NCBI RefSeq assembly: GCF_004341505.2
Contig: NZ_SLYP02000001.1
Location: forward strand, 2,628,501-2,692,500
Direction of reading: 5' to 3'
Source: Sphingomonas sp. JUb134
GTDB lineage: Bacteria > Pseudomonadota > Alphaproteobacteria > Sphingomonadales > Sphingomonadaceae
Length of the DNA stretch: 64,000 nt
Position numbers and translations under genes: made by a program. Below, piece after piece: positions 44,583 to 53,623 of the stretch. Positions within the stretch are counted from its first letter, which is position 1, and every line of letters begins with the position of its first letter. Under the pieces are notes generated by a model. That model did not search any database. It was not told the origin of the DNA and saw nothing but the letters and a program-made list of their open reading frames with translations.

Positions 44583-45608
44583 ATGAATGTAGACGATTTC
44601 GACTTCGAACTGCCCGCGGGGCGCATCGCGCTTCGCCCGGCGGCGCCGCGCGATGCCGCACGCATGCTGGTGCTCGACGACGCCGGCACGCGCGACGCGG
44701 TGGTAACCGACCTTCCCGACGCGCTCCGCCCGGGCGACCTGCTGGTCTTCAACGACACCCGCGTCATCCCCGCCCAGCTGAAGGGCCGCCGCGGCGAAGC
44801 ACGCATCGGCGCCACCCTGCACAAGCGCGAGGGACCGCGCGCCTGGCGCGCCTTCGTGCGCAACGCGCGACGCCTGCGCAACGGGGACGTGATCGATTTC
44901 GGCGTCGGCGTGTTCGCAACCGCCGGCGAGCGCGGCGACGACGGCAGCGTGCTGCTGGAGTTCGCAGGCGACGAGCCGGTCGAACTGCTGCTGGAACGCG
45001 CCGGCCGCATGCCGCTTCCGCCCTACATCGCCTCGAAGCGCGAGACCGACGCGCGCGATGCCGAGGATTACCAGACGCTGTTCGCGCGGGAGGCCGGCGC
45101 CGTCGCCGCCCCCACCGCGGCGCTGCACTTCACGCCCGGCCTGATGGCAGCGCTGGAGGCGCGCGGGATCGGCCATGCGACGCTCACCCTCCACGTCGGC
45201 GCCGGCACCTTCCTGCCGGTGAAGGCCGCCGACACCGACGAGCACCGCATGCATGCCGAATGGGGCCGACTCGACGCTGCAACCGCCGATCGGCTCAACC
45301 AGGTGCGCCGCGACGGCGGCCGCGTGATCGCGGTCGGCACCACCAGCCTGCGCCTGATCGAAAGCGCCAGCGGCGAGGATGGCATCATCCGCCCGTTCGA
45401 GGGCGACACGGCGATCTTCATCACGCCGGGCTATCGCTTCCGCGGCATCGACGGGCTGATGACCAACTTCCACCTGCCCCGATCGACGCTGTTCATGCTG
45501 GTATCGGCACTGATGGGGCTCGACCGTATGAAGGACGCTTACGCCCATGCCATTCAAAATGGCTACCGTTTCTACTCCTACGGGGATGCCTCGCTGCTCC
45601 TTCCGTAG
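44583..45608 (+). CDS. queA: tRNA preQ1(34) S-adenosylmethionine ribosyltransferase-isomerase, island-restored 3' end
   Basis: A 341-residue QueA, which makes epoxyqueuosine from preQ1 in tRNA using [46 protein letters not shown] and [18 protein letters not shown] are family blocks. The last ~34 codons (from about 45509) differ in base composition from the rest and end in LLLP. A second, native-looking copy of this 3' end, ending LLLPERPA, lies at 55789-55920. The visible gene is therefore a chimera: chromosomal 5' part plus an island-supplied C-terminus that keeps the enzyme whole. Confidence 0.95.
   Translation: MNVDDFDFELPAGRIALRPAAPRDAARMLVLDDAGTRDAVVTDLPDALRPGDLLVFNDTRVIPAQLKGRRGEARIGATLHKREGPRAWRAFVRNARRLRNGDVIDFGVGVFATAGERGDDGSVLLEFAGDEPVELLLERAGRMPLPPYIASKRETDARDAEDYQTLFAREAGAVAAPTAALHFTPGLMAALEARGIGHATLTLHVGAGTFLPVKAADTDEHRMHAEWGRLDAATADRLNQVRRDGGRVIAVGTTSLRLIESASGEDGIIRPFEGDTAIFITPGYRFRGIDGLMTNFHLPRSTLFMLVSALMGLDRMKDAYAHAIQNGYRFYSYGDASLLLP
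45489..45520 (+). repeat. attL direct repeat in queA
   Basis: Bases 45489-45508 are identical to 55789-55808, and the match continues to 45520/55820 with one A/G difference at 45509. It encodes [11 protein letters not shown] of QueA and is the probable integrase crossover region. Confidence 0.85.
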
Positions 45609-45794
45609 AGGGCTTTCCGGTGGGTGGCCGGTGGGTGCCTTCGAAAATGCTGTTAGCTGCTGCGCGTGACAACCGCGCCGGATCGCGCGCCATATCTGAT
45701 CGTCGTGACTTAGGGCGAAAGCGGCCTTGCGTTCCTGACCCGTTCTCATAAACAAGGCCTCATTCTGGTTACCAAAAAAAACGGAGCGCAATGC

Positions 45795-47138
45795 ATGGCG
45801 ACAGGGATTACCGCTAAAGAGCAACACAGCAAGGACGCCCTCACCGCGCACGTTCCCCACCGTGATCGCCATCCACTGCCAAGCGGCATGTCGGAGCCGT
45901 TCCTGTCCTATGACAACCGGTTGAGTGAAGCCCGAGTGCTTGAGAGCTTTCCAGTCTCGTTCTCGAAGTTTGACGGGGGCAAGTGGTCGGACGCCGCGCT
46001 GGCGTCCAATGCAACCGTGCTCTGCGATAACCTGGCTGGTCTGAGTGCCCTCGCTCGTTCCGGTGAGAAGGTACGTCTCATCTACCTTGACCCGCCCTAT
46101 AACACGGGCCTCGGTTTTCACTCTCGCAATCTCCAGCACGCCTACAAGGACGACCGCTCAACGGCAGGTTACGTCGAGTTCATGCGTCGGCGGCTGATCC
46201 TCATGCGTGAGTGCCTAGCAGACGACGGATCGATCTACGTTCACATCGGCCATCAAATGCTAGGCCACCTTAAAGTACTGATGGACGAGGTGTTTGGAGC
46301 TAAGAACTTCCGTAACATCATTGCACGTCGAAAGTGTTCTTCAAAGAATTTCACCTCGAATAGTTATTCTAATATCCATGATTATCTCCTCTTTTACACT
46401 AAGAGCAAATCCTATGTCTGGAACCAGCCCGGTCAGAAGCCGAGCGAGGAGTGGTTGAACAAGGAATACCCCAAGGTCGATGCCAACGGTCGTTACAAGC
46501 TGGTGCCTGTCCACGCGCCGGGTACCCGCAACGGTGAGACTGGCATGCTTTGGCGAGGCAAGAGCCCGCCGCCGGGAAAGCATTGGCAATACGCGCCCTC
46601 CAAGCTGGACGCACTTGACGCGCAAGGGCACATTCACTGGAGCAAAACCGGAAACCCTCGTCGCAAGGTCTATCTTACCGACGACAAGCTCGTGCCATTC
46701 ACCGACCAGTGGGATTGCTTCCGCGATGCTCATCACCAAAGCGTTGGTATCACCGGCTATCCCACGGAGAAGAACATCGACATGCTCCGCATGATCGTCG
46801 GCGCGAGCAGCAATCCTGGCGATTTGGTAGTGGACCCGTTTTGCGGGTCGGGCACCACTTTGGCGGCGGCGGACGATCAGGGTCGCCGATTCATCGGTTT
46901 CGATGAGAGCTTCGTAGCTGTTCAGGCTACACTCAACCGGCTCCGCTTTGGCGTCAAGCCAATGGGCGATTACGTTGAGCGCGAGCCTGCTGAGCAGCGA
47001 CAGGGAATGCTAGCTACGCTATCCGACGTTTCCCGCGAGGAGGTCGCGAGTTCGCCTAACCGCGAGTTCAGCTTTCTCGTGGACAGCGAGCTATTTGGCG
47101 ACTTTCGCGAGGAGATCGAGCGCATCGCGGAAGTCTGA
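45795..47138 (+). CDS. Beta-class DNA methyltransferase (N6-adenine/N4-cytosine), orphan
   Basis: A 447-residue amino-methyltransferase. Motif IV is DPPYNTG (residues 99-105) and motif I is DPFCGSGTT (about 347-355), so motif IV precedes motif I as in beta-class enzymes, including type III Mod subunits. The central ~200 residues are the target-recognition region. No restriction subunit is recognisable next to it. The 186 bases between queA and this gene contain no other ORF. Its 3' end overlaps a convergent gene remnant by 48 bases. Confidence 0.88.
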   Translation: MATGITAKEQHSKDALTAHVPHRDRHPLPSGMSEPFLSYDNRLSEARVLESFPVSFSKFDGGKWSDAALASNATVLCDNLAGLSALARSGEKVRLIYLDPPYNTGLGFHSRNLQHAYKDDRSTAGYVEFMRRRLILMRECLADDGSIYVHIGHQMLGHLKVLMDEVFGAKNFRNIIARRKCSSKNFTSNSYSNIHDYLLFYTKSKSYVWNQPGQKPSEEWLNKEYPKVDANGRYKLVPVHAPGTRNGETGMLWRGKSPPPGKHWQYAPSKLDALDAQGHIHWSKTGNPRRKVYLTDDKLVPFTDQWDCFRDAHHQSVGITGYPTEKNIDMLRMIVGASSNPGDLVVDPFCGSGTTLAAADDQGRRFIGFDESFVAVQATLNRLRFGVKPMGDYVEREPAEQRQGMLATLSDVSREEVASSPNREFSFLVDSELFGDFREEIERIAEV

Positions 47139-47269
47139 CTTCTCTTCGGCAGTCTCAGGCTCCCCCTTCAACCATTCCCGCGTGACGCGCACCTTTGCCA
47201 GCTTAAGGGTCGTCACGCGGACGTTGCCGTCCCACTCGCCGTCGATGTTGCACGCCTCTTCCCAGGTGT
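47091..47269 (-). pseudogene. 3' remnant of an unidentified gene cut by IS66
   Basis: Reading leftwards from the IS66 edge, 59 codons (HTWEEACNIDGEWDGNVRV, then a KLAKVRVTREWLKGEPE block) lead to a TAG at 47091. There is no start; the frame is cut exactly at the IS boundary. Joining it to the gene fragment on the other side of IS66 does not restore a reading frame, with or without removal of an 8-base duplication, so it is probably from a different gene or follows a deletion. I do not recognise the family. Confidence 0.6.
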
Positions 47270-47295
47270 GTAAGCGTGGCCGGTAGGCCGCCTTG
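47270..47295 (+). repeat. IS66 left terminal inverted repeat
   Basis: The 26 bases match the reverse complement of 50274-50299 at 23 positions, starting GTAAGCGTGGCC and ending GGCCGCCTTG. Confidence 0.92.
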
Positions 47296-47898
47296 TTATT
47301 GCGGCCGGCTCTTCTGGTAGGCGAGCTTGCCAGCATGGCGGCGGATGGCGATGGCGGCGACGGCGCGCCGGGTGAAGCGTTCGTCGATGTCGTCAGGGTT
47401 GTAAGGGCCGCCATACCAGTTGCGCAGTCGGTCGTGTTCCTCGTGAGTGGGGTCGCCCATGGCGTCGAGGAACATCTCGTATCCGGGCAAGCCACCGACA
47501 TCCTCGGGTGGACAGCGCCGTTCGCCGGCGACGAAGCGCGGGTATTTGACGTCAGGCTCGCCGGGGCCGACCGTTTCCACGGTGATGGTGTGCCGCCAGT
47601 CGTCGCCCATGTCGTAGGTGTAGACGAGTTCTTTCATGCCCCGGTCGAGGAGGGCGGCGAGCTTCACGTTCTTGGCGGCCGCCATGCCGCTTTCCGACCA
47701 CATCGGGTCCGGCACGCCGTAGCGGTGGTCGCCGGCCTCGAAGTGCCAGAGATGACAGTTCTCCCAGCCCATCGCAGCCTGGACGACATCGTGGAGCATC
47801 TTGAGGCTGGCGGTGACCGGCACGTCGACCCGGCGCCAGATGGCGGGTTCGATGTTGTCCAGGACGAGGTGCAGGCGGGCAACGGTTTCGGCGCTCAT
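47296..47898 (-). CDS. Plasmid pRiA4b ORF-3 family protein (IS66 accessory)
   Basis: A 200-residue protein with LHLVLDNIEPAIWRRVDVP and LVYTYDMGDDWRHTI, the family signatures. Its role is unknown; family members often accompany IS66-type elements. The ATG at 47898 overlaps the tnpC stop (ATGA). Confidence 0.9.
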   Translation of the reverse strand: MSAETVARLHLVLDNIEPAIWRRVDVPVTASLKMLHDVVQAAMGWENCHLWHFEAGDHRYGVPDPMWSESGMAAAKNVKLAALLDRGMKELVYTYDMGDDWRHTITVETVGPGEPDVKYPRFVAGERRCPPEDVGGLPGYEMFLDAMGDPTHEEHDRLRNWYGGPYNPDDIDERFTRRAVAAIAIRRHAGKLAYQKSRPQ

Positions 47899-49478
47899 GC
47901 CGCCAGCCTGGCAGGTTCGCGAGCCCAGTTCCACGGCATGAGCTCGTCCCAGCGGCTGGCGGGCCAGTCGTCGGCGACCCTGGCGATGACGTCGGCGATG
48001 TACGCCTGCGGGTCAACGCTGTTGGCCTTGCAGGTCTGGATGACGGTGTAGATCGCGGCGGCACGCTCGCCGCCCGCCCTGGAGCCGGCGAACAGCCAGT
48101 TGCGGCGACCAACGGCGACGCCGCGCAGGGCACGCTCGGCGATGTTGTTGTCGATCTCCAGGCGGCCGTCGTCGAGGAAGCGGCACAGTGCCGGCCAGCG
48201 TTTGGTGCCATAGGCGATGGCCTTGGCCATATCGGACTTGGGCGACAGGCGACGAAGGGCAGCGTCGAGCACCTCGCGCAAGGCGCCGACCAACGGCTTG
48301 GTTCGGTCCTGTCGCACTCGGTGCCGGACATCCGGTGGCTGGTCGCGCACCTCGGCTTCGACGGCATAGAGCGCGCCGAAGCGCTGGAGGATGTCGGTGG
48401 TCAGCGGCGTGGGGATGCGCTCGTGCAGGTCGAACACCTTGCGCCGGTAATGCGCCCAGCACGCTACCTCGGTGACACCGCTGCGGTACAGCCCGTCATA
48501 ACCGGCATAGGCATCGGCCTGGAGGAAGCCGCGGAAGCCGGCGAGATGCGTCTGCGGGTGCGCGGCGGTCCGGTCGGGTGTGAAGCGATACCAGGTCGCG
48601 GGCGGCGCCGTGCTGCCGGACGCGCGGTCATCGGCCGCGTATACCCACAGCCGCCCGGTCGCGGTCTTGCCTCGGCCCGGGTCGAGCACCGGCACCGGCG
48701 TGTCGTCCGCATGGATCTTGTCTGCGGTCAAGACAGCATCACGGATACGGCTGACGACCGGGTCGAGCAGGACTGCGGCCTGCCCGGTCCAGCCGGCAAG
48801 GGTGGAGCGGTCGATGTCGAGGCCCTGCGCCGCCATCATCTCGGCCTGACGATAGAGCGGCAGATGGTGGTCGAACTTGGAAACGACGACATGCGCCAGC
48901 GTGGCGAAGGTCGCCTTGCCCCGCGCCACGGCGCTGACCGGCGCGGGTGCCTGCACGATTTTCTCGCAAGCCCGGCAGCTATATTTGGGGCGAACGTTGC
49001 GCACGACCCGCCAGTGGACCGGCATGACGTCGAGCATCTCGTGCGTATCCACGCCCAAGCGACGCAACATGCCGCCACAGTCCGGGCAGGTGCAGGCACC
49101 AGATGCCGGCTCATGGACTACTTCCTCGCGCGGCAAGTGGTCCGGCAGGCTGCGGACCGGTGCCGGTCGCGGCGCTACTTCGGGTGCCGCAGTCTCGACT
49201 GCGGAAACATCGCGCTCGGTTTCCAGCTCTTCCAGTGCCAGTTCGAGCTGCTCGACCTCGCGGCCCAGCTTCTCGGATGAGGCGCCGAACTGCATCCGCC
49301 GCAGCCAGGCAATCTGCCCGCGCAGGGTGTCGATGAGCAGGTCGCGGGCGACGAGCGCGGCATTGGCCCGGGCGAGCGAAGCCTCCAGCGCGGCGATCCG
49401 CGCGATGACATCAGCTGAGGAAACGGGCGCTTCCGACACCAGGATTGCATAGCAGATCGCATGCCGACGGGCGAGCAA
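47895..49478 (-). CDS. tnpC: IS66 transposase TnpC
   Basis: A 527-residue DDE transposase. An N-terminal coiled coil (RIAALEASLARANAALVA) precedes a zinc-finger-like CTCPDCGGML, and the catalytic domain includes IHADDTPVPVLDPGRGKT, LQADAYAGYDGLY and EIDNNIAERALR. The start may instead be a GTG at 49439. It lies 22 bases after tnpB. Confidence 0.95.
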   Translation of the reverse strand: MLARRHAICYAILVSEAPVSSADVIARIAALEASLARANAALVARDLLIDTLRGQIAWLRRMQFGASSEKLGREVEQLELALEELETERDVSAVETAAPEVAPRPAPVRSLPDHLPREEVVHEPASGACTCPDCGGMLRRLGVDTHEMLDVMPVHWRVVRNVRPKYSCRACEKIVQAPAPVSAVARGKATFATLAHVVVSKFDHHLPLYRQAEMMAAQGLDIDRSTLAGWTGQAAVLLDPVVSRIRDAVLTADKIHADDTPVPVLDPGRGKTATGRLWVYAADDRASGSTAPPATWYRFTPDRTAAHPQTHLAGFRGFLQADAYAGYDGLYRSGVTEVACWAHYRRKVFDLHERIPTPLTTDILQRFGALYAVEAEVRDQPPDVRHRVRQDRTKPLVGALREVLDAALRRLSPKSDMAKAIAYGTKRWPALCRFLDDGRLEIDNNIAERALRGVAVGRRNWLFAGSRAGGERAAAIYTVIQTCKANSVDPQAYIADVIARVADDWPASRWDELMPWNWAREPARLAA

Positions 49479-49500
49479 AAGCCACGCGAAACCGCCGTTT

Positions 49501-49848
49501 TCAGCCCGCCAGTGTCGGCACGAACGTGCGCTCGGGCCGGCGCCAGTCGATGCCCTCCAGCAGCATCGACAGCTGCGCCGGCGTCAGCGTCACCGCGCCG
49601 GTCGCGGTCACCGGCCAGACGAAGCGGCCCCGGTCCAGCCGCTTCGAGAACAGGCACAGCCCCTGGCCATCGAACCACAGCAGCTTGACCAGATGACCGC
49701 GTTTGCCCCGGAACGCGAACAGCGCGCCGGAATGCGGATCCTCGCGCAGCACCTGCTGGACCAGCACCGCCAGCCCATCGAAGCCCTTGCGCATGTCGGT
49801 CACGCCGCAGGCCAGGAACACTCGCGTCGGCAACGGCGTCGGACTCAC
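49501..49848 (-). CDS. tnpB: IS66 Orf2 accessory protein TnpB
   Basis: A 115-residue protein with the family pattern GVTDMRKGFDGLAVLVQ, FRGKRGHLVKLLWFDGQG and FSKRLDRGRFVWP. It is required for IS66 transposition in studied members, but its molecular role is unclear. It overlaps tnpA by four bases (ATGA). Confidence 0.95.
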   Translation of the reverse strand: MSPTPLPTRVFLACGVTDMRKGFDGLAVLVQQVLREDPHSGALFAFRGKRGHLVKLLWFDGQGLCLFSKRLDRGRFVWPVTATGAVTLTPAQLSMLLEGIDWRRPERTFVPTLAG

Positions 49849-50249
49849 CTCAGCACCGACAGCACCCGCGCCAGCGCGCCGGCGTCCACCGAGCCGTCCA
49901 CGCTCACCCGCACGCCACCCGCCAATTCGATGCAGATGAGGCCGGGCGTGGATGTCGCCGGCTGTGGTGCAGGAACCTCAGCCACACACACCTCGGCGAA
50001 TGTTGGCAGCGCGGGCGCTATGCCGCCCAGCTTGCCCAGCCGCGCCTGCTTGCGCCACGTATACACCAGCCCGCTCGATATCTCGCGCCGCTCAAGAACA
50101 TCGCGAACCCGGACGCCAGGCCGGAACGCCTCGGCCAGGATCTCCAGCTTCTCCTCGTCCGACCAACTCCGCCGGCCCGACACCCGGCCGACCACCTCCA
50201 CGGACCCGAAAACTTCCCGCACCGCTATCGCCCTCGTCAAAGGCGACAA
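49845..50249 (-). CDS. tnpA: IS66 Orf1 DNA-binding protein TnpA
   Basis: A 134-residue protein. The helix-turn-helix RSWSDEEKLEILAEAFRPG, then VRDVLERREISSGLVYTWRK, matches IS66 Orf1 and IS3 OrfA-like proteins. It is the first gene of the element. Confidence 0.93.
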   Translation of the reverse strand: MSPLTRAIAVREVFGSVEVVGRVSGRRSWSDEEKLEILAEAFRPGVRVRDVLERREISSGLVYTWRKQARLGKLGGIAPALPTFAEVCVAEVPAPQPATSTPGLICIELAGGVRVSVDGSVDAGALARVLSVLR

Positions 50250-50273
50250 ACATCCCAGCTACGGCAAAACGGG

Positions 50274-50299
50274 CAAGGCGGCCCGCAGGCCACGCTTAC
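50274..50299 (-). repeat. IS66 right terminal inverted repeat
   Basis: Ends CCACGCTTAC at 50299 and pairs with the left end. Its GTAAG (read on the minus strand) supplies the TAA stop codon of the adjacent interrupted gene. Confidence 0.92.
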
Positions 50300-52017
50300 A
50301 AGAGACTGGCTAGTATGACCGATGAGCCAAGCACCAGGCTCCTTTCGTCTCCCCGCCACCAACCGTCGCCATCCCAAATGAAGAACTGACCCCCTAAACC
50401 GTAGAGCGCTGCCACCACCCAGGCGCTCCCTACAATCCACCATGCCTGCGCCTCTGCGTCTTCCCACGTCTGCTCGGCGATCTGATCAAGCCTAGCTTCG
50501 CTCGCCCTCTCGATTTGTGCAATCTCTTCCTGCTTGGCGCGGAGCATACCTTCAGAGATCGCCTTGTCGGCCGCAAGCTGCACGGAGCGCTGCCGCGCCG
50601 CTTCCGCTTCGCTTGCAAAGTCGCTTGCCGCTCGGCGAGCAACGTCTATTTCTGCATCAGCCAGGTGCCGCTCTTCCAGTCGGCCGAGTTCCTGCGCGCT
50701 CGATGTTACAGCGCGAAGGAGCTCTTCGCTGTTTGCAGCATCAAGCACGTCGGGGCTTCCGCCGGTCGCCACCACCAAGTCGAAGACAGCCTGCTGGGAA
50801 GAGAAGATCGCTTCCGATATTTCCTTACCCTGCTGTTCGGCGATACGTCGCTCTGCTTTTTTAAGCAGAAATCCATTGGACGCGAGAATGCGATCACAAG
50901 CTGATATCAAATGTGTCTCGGGTGCATTCCTATCAACTGTATCTCCGAATCGCATCCAAGTAATCGCTGCCAGCGTTTTAGTCTCCATCGCTGGACCAAA
51001 TGCGTAAGATGGCGGTCCTAAGTTAGTTCTTACAAAGAGGTCTGCGTACCGTGTGAATGTAGAGTTTCGCGTTATAAGAGTGAACGGCGCATCAAACGCG
51101 TCTGAGCTGTACCTACCCTGCCGACGTCGCATTACAAAGGCAACAGACAAAGCATCTCGGTATTGTTGTTCGACTTTGTCCGGTCCGTGCCAAGTTGATG
51201 ATAAGCGAAACCTGTCGATCAGTTCGTCAGCAAAAAAGTTTGCGTGAAGCGGACTTTTTCGATCCATAACTAAAACCTCGACATTGAGGCGCTTCGCCTC
51301 CTTGTCTGGGCTGCGAGCAATGAACCTTGCCCTATGTGCGAGCGGAGGGTTGGCCCGAAGGGCATCCCCGGTTAAGCCAAATCGCTGATTTACCGGCCGT
51401 TTGAGGACAGTATCGATGATCTCGGCAACTTCCTCCAAGCAATGCGTTAAAGTGGCCACTCGTGTCCCATGGCCCCGTAGTGCTCGCAAGCAATTCTCAA
51501 TGCTGCGTTGCCTCGACGGGCCGCTCAAACCCATCAAGTCAAGTAGAACAGGGGCGTCAAGGACAAGGACGTTCGATAGCTTAGCGTCTTCGATTTGTGT
51601 CGGTTGGCGCAACTCCTGAAGAAATTCGAGCGCTAGGCCCATCTCAGTCAGCGCGGCTAAATCTCTCAGCTCTTCATAACCATGACGCCCAAGCCACTTA
51701 GCGAAACCGGCAAACTCGACACTTAACGAGCTGTTTGTACCACTGAACTGTTTCGTCTCGTCAAAAATAGCAGCCTTGATCGATGGTCGACCACCCGCCA
51801 GAAGACGCCCCGCCTCAGCGCTCAATGCATCTTTGTCGGTACCGTCCAGTGATGTTGACCACCGAAATATCTCCCATTTGAATTCTGCCTCAGACACGGT
51901 CAACTTGAGCAATGGCGCATAGCGTTCCAGAAACTCACTGAACCTGCTGTGCAATCGCGATAGCTTCGCCTCGCTGGCCTCCAACGCCTGCGTGTCATTC
52001 AGTTCGGGAAGCGTCAT
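50296..52017 (-). CDS. PIN-like, coiled-coil, membrane-anchored protein, 3'-truncated by IS66
   Basis: A 573-residue protein of low GC. Residues ~145-205 (NVLVLDAPVLLDLMG, then THCLEEVAEIIDTVL) and later RDALSVAFVMRRRQG and FTLITRNSTFTRYAD follow the spacing of acidic residues in PIN-type nucleases. A coiled coil (about 455-520) precedes a transmembrane segment (WWIVGSAWVVAALYGL). The stop is the TAA from the IS66 end, so the original C-terminus is lost. The 5' side is only 10 bases from IS21, so its promoter has also been replaced. A nuclease or defence role is inferred from the pattern and from its island neighbour, the methyltransferase. I do not recognise a named family. Confidence 0.6.
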   Translation of the reverse strand: MTLPELNDTQALEASEAKLSRLHSRFSEFLERYAPLLKLTVSEAEFKWEIFRWSTSLDGTDKDALSAEAGRLLAGGRPSIKAAIFDETKQFSGTNSSLSVEFAGFAKWLGRHGYEELRDLAALTEMGLALEFLQELRQPTQIEDAKLSNVLVLDAPVLLDLMGLSGPSRQRSIENCLRALRGHGTRVATLTHCLEEVAEIIDTVLKRPVNQRFGLTGDALRANPPLAHRARFIARSPDKEAKRLNVEVLVMDRKSPLHANFFADELIDRFRLSSTWHGPDKVEQQYRDALSVAFVMRRRQGRYSSDAFDAPFTLITRNSTFTRYADLFVRTNLGPPSYAFGPAMETKTLAAITWMRFGDTVDRNAPETHLISACDRILASNGFLLKKAERRIAEQQGKEISEAIFSSQQAVFDLVVATGGSPDVLDAANSEELLRAVTSSAQELGRLEERHLADAEIDVARRAASDFASEAEAARQRSVQLAADKAISEGMLRAKQEEIAQIERASEARLDQIAEQTWEDAEAQAWWIVGSAWVVAALYGLGGQFFIWDGDGWWRGDERSLVLGSSVILASLL

Positions 52018-52027
52018 CGGCACGCGA

Positions 52028-52053
52028 TGTGAAGGGCGGTGACAAACCAGGCC
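52028..52053 (+). repeat. IS21 left terminal repeat
   Basis: Matches the reverse complement of 54575-54600 at 21 of 26 bases and shares the ending AAACCAGGCC. Confidence 0.85.
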
Positions 52054-52135
52054 ACAGGACCGCCGGCGCAGTGCCGTCGGGGGCGGAGTAAAATCCGGCC
52101 AGTTGGTAAGCTGCTCCCTTTGCGGAGCGGCGGGG

Positions 52136-53623
52136 ATGTTTGTCGTGGAGAGCTACGCAGCGGTCAGACGGTTTGTATTTGTCGAGGGGCATAGTCGCCG
52201 GGAAGCGGCGGAGGTGTTCGGGCTGAACCGGGATACGGTACGCAAGATGTGCCTGTATTCGGCGCCTCCTGGATACCGCCGGACGAAACCTCCGACCAAG
52301 CCGAAGCTCGGGACGCTGCTACCGGTTATCGACGCAATCCTGGCAGCCGACCGCGAGGCGCCGGGCAAGCAGCAGCACACGGCCAAGCGGATCTTTGAGC
52401 GGCTGCGCGACGAGCATGGCTATACGGGCGGCTACACGATGGTGAAGGACCATGTGCGGCTGTGCAGGGCCCGCGGGCGCGAGACCTTCGTGCCGCTGGC
52501 GCACCCGCCGGGGCATGCACAGGTCGACTTTGGCGAGGCGGTCGCGGTCGTCGGCGGGGAGCGGATGAAGATCCACTATTTCTGCATGTCGCTGCCGCAG
52601 TCGGATGCCTGCTTCTTCAAGGCGTATCCGCGCGAGACGACCGAGGCGTTTCTTGACGGGCACGTGTCGGCATTCGCGTTCTTCGGGGGCGTGCCGCTGT
52701 CCATCCTCTACGACAACACAACCATCGCCGTGGCAAAGATCTGCGGCGATGGAACGCGCGAGCGCACACGCGCCTTCACCGAGTTGGTCAGCCACTACCT
52801 GTTTCAGGACCGTTTTGCGCGTCCAGCGCGAGGCAACGACAAAGGCAAGGTCGAGGGGCTGGTGAAGTTTGCGCGCAACAACTTCATGGTGCCCGTGCCG
52901 GTCGCTGCCAATTTCGATGTCCTGAACGCCAGGTTCGAGGAGTCCTGCCGTACGCGCCAGGGCGAGCATGCCGGTCAGCACGCGCAGACCATTGCCGAGC
53001 GGCTGGCGGCAGACGTATCGGCATTGCGCACGCTGCCGTCCGTACCACTGGAGCCATGCGAGAAACGCGCGGCGCGCGTGTCGTCGACCGCGATGGTGCG
53101 CTACCGGACCAACGACTATTCGGTGCCGACCGCGTACGGCTACCGCGACGTGATGGTGAAGGGGTTCGTCGACGAGGTCGTCATCATATGCGCGGGCGAA
53201 GAGATTGCCCGGCACGCGCGTTGCTACGACGAAGGCGTATTCGTCTCCAACCCACTGCACTATCTCGCGCTCATCGAGACCAAGCCCGGTGCGCTCGACC
53301 AGGCGGCAGCCCTTCAGGACTGGAACCTGCCGGACATCTTCCAGCATCTGCGCCACCTGCTCGAGGCCCGGATGGGCAACAAGGGTAAACGCGAGTTCAT
53401 CCAGGTGCTGCGGCTGCTCGAGGCGATGCCGCTTCCCATCGTCACGGATGCCGTGACCGAGGCAGTCCAGTTGGGCGCACCTGGTTTTGACGCGGTAAAA
53501 CTCATCGCGCTGGCGCGTATCGAGCGCCGTCCGCCGCGCCTGGATTTAGCGGCGTATCCGCACGTGCCCAAGATGGACGTCAAAACGACGTGCGCGGCCG
53601 ACTATGCGGTGCTGGCAGCATGA
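52136..53623 (+). CDS. istA: IS21 transposase IstA
   Basis: A 495-residue DDE transposase. The N-terminal helix-turn-helix is RREAAEVFGLNRDTVRKM, and the catalytic core has HAQVDFGEAV, LSILYDNTTIAV and NDKGKVEGLVKFARNNF. The ATG at 52136 has GGAGCGG upstream. It acts with the ATPase IstB. Confidence 0.96.
   Translation: MFVVESYAAVRRFVFVEGHSRREAAEVFGLNRDTVRKMCLYSAPPGYRRTKPPTKPKLGTLLPVIDAILAADREAPGKQQHTAKRIFERLRDEHGYTGGYTMVKDHVRLCRARGRETFVPLAHPPGHAQVDFGEAVAVVGGERMKIHYFCMSLPQSDACFFKAYPRETTEAFLDGHVSAFAFFGGVPLSILYDNTTIAVAKICGDGTRERTRAFTELVSHYLFQDRFARPARGNDKGKVEGLVKFARNNFMVPVPVAANFDVLNARFEESCRTRQGEHAGQHAQTIAERLAADVSALRTLPSVPLEPCEKRAARVSSTAMVRYRTNDYSVPTAYGYRDVMVKGFVDEVVIICAGEEIARHARCYDEGVFVSNPLHYLALIETKPGALDQAAALQDWNLPDIFQHLRHLLEARMGNKGKREFIQVLRLLEAMPLPIVTDAVTEAVQLGAPGFDAVKLIALARIERRPPRLDLAAYPHVPKMDVKTTCAADYAVLAA

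Larger units (their letters stand above)
47270..50299 (-). mobile_element. IS66-family insertion sequence with pRiA4b ORF-3 passenger
   Basis: A 3,030-base element with 26-base terminal inverted repeats beginning GTAAGCGTGGCC. It encodes TnpA, TnpB and TnpC plus a pRiA4b ORF-3 family protein, all on the minus strand. The bases flanking it (CCAGGTGT left, AAGAGACT right) do not match, so the usual 8-base duplication is missing. Confidence 0.93.
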
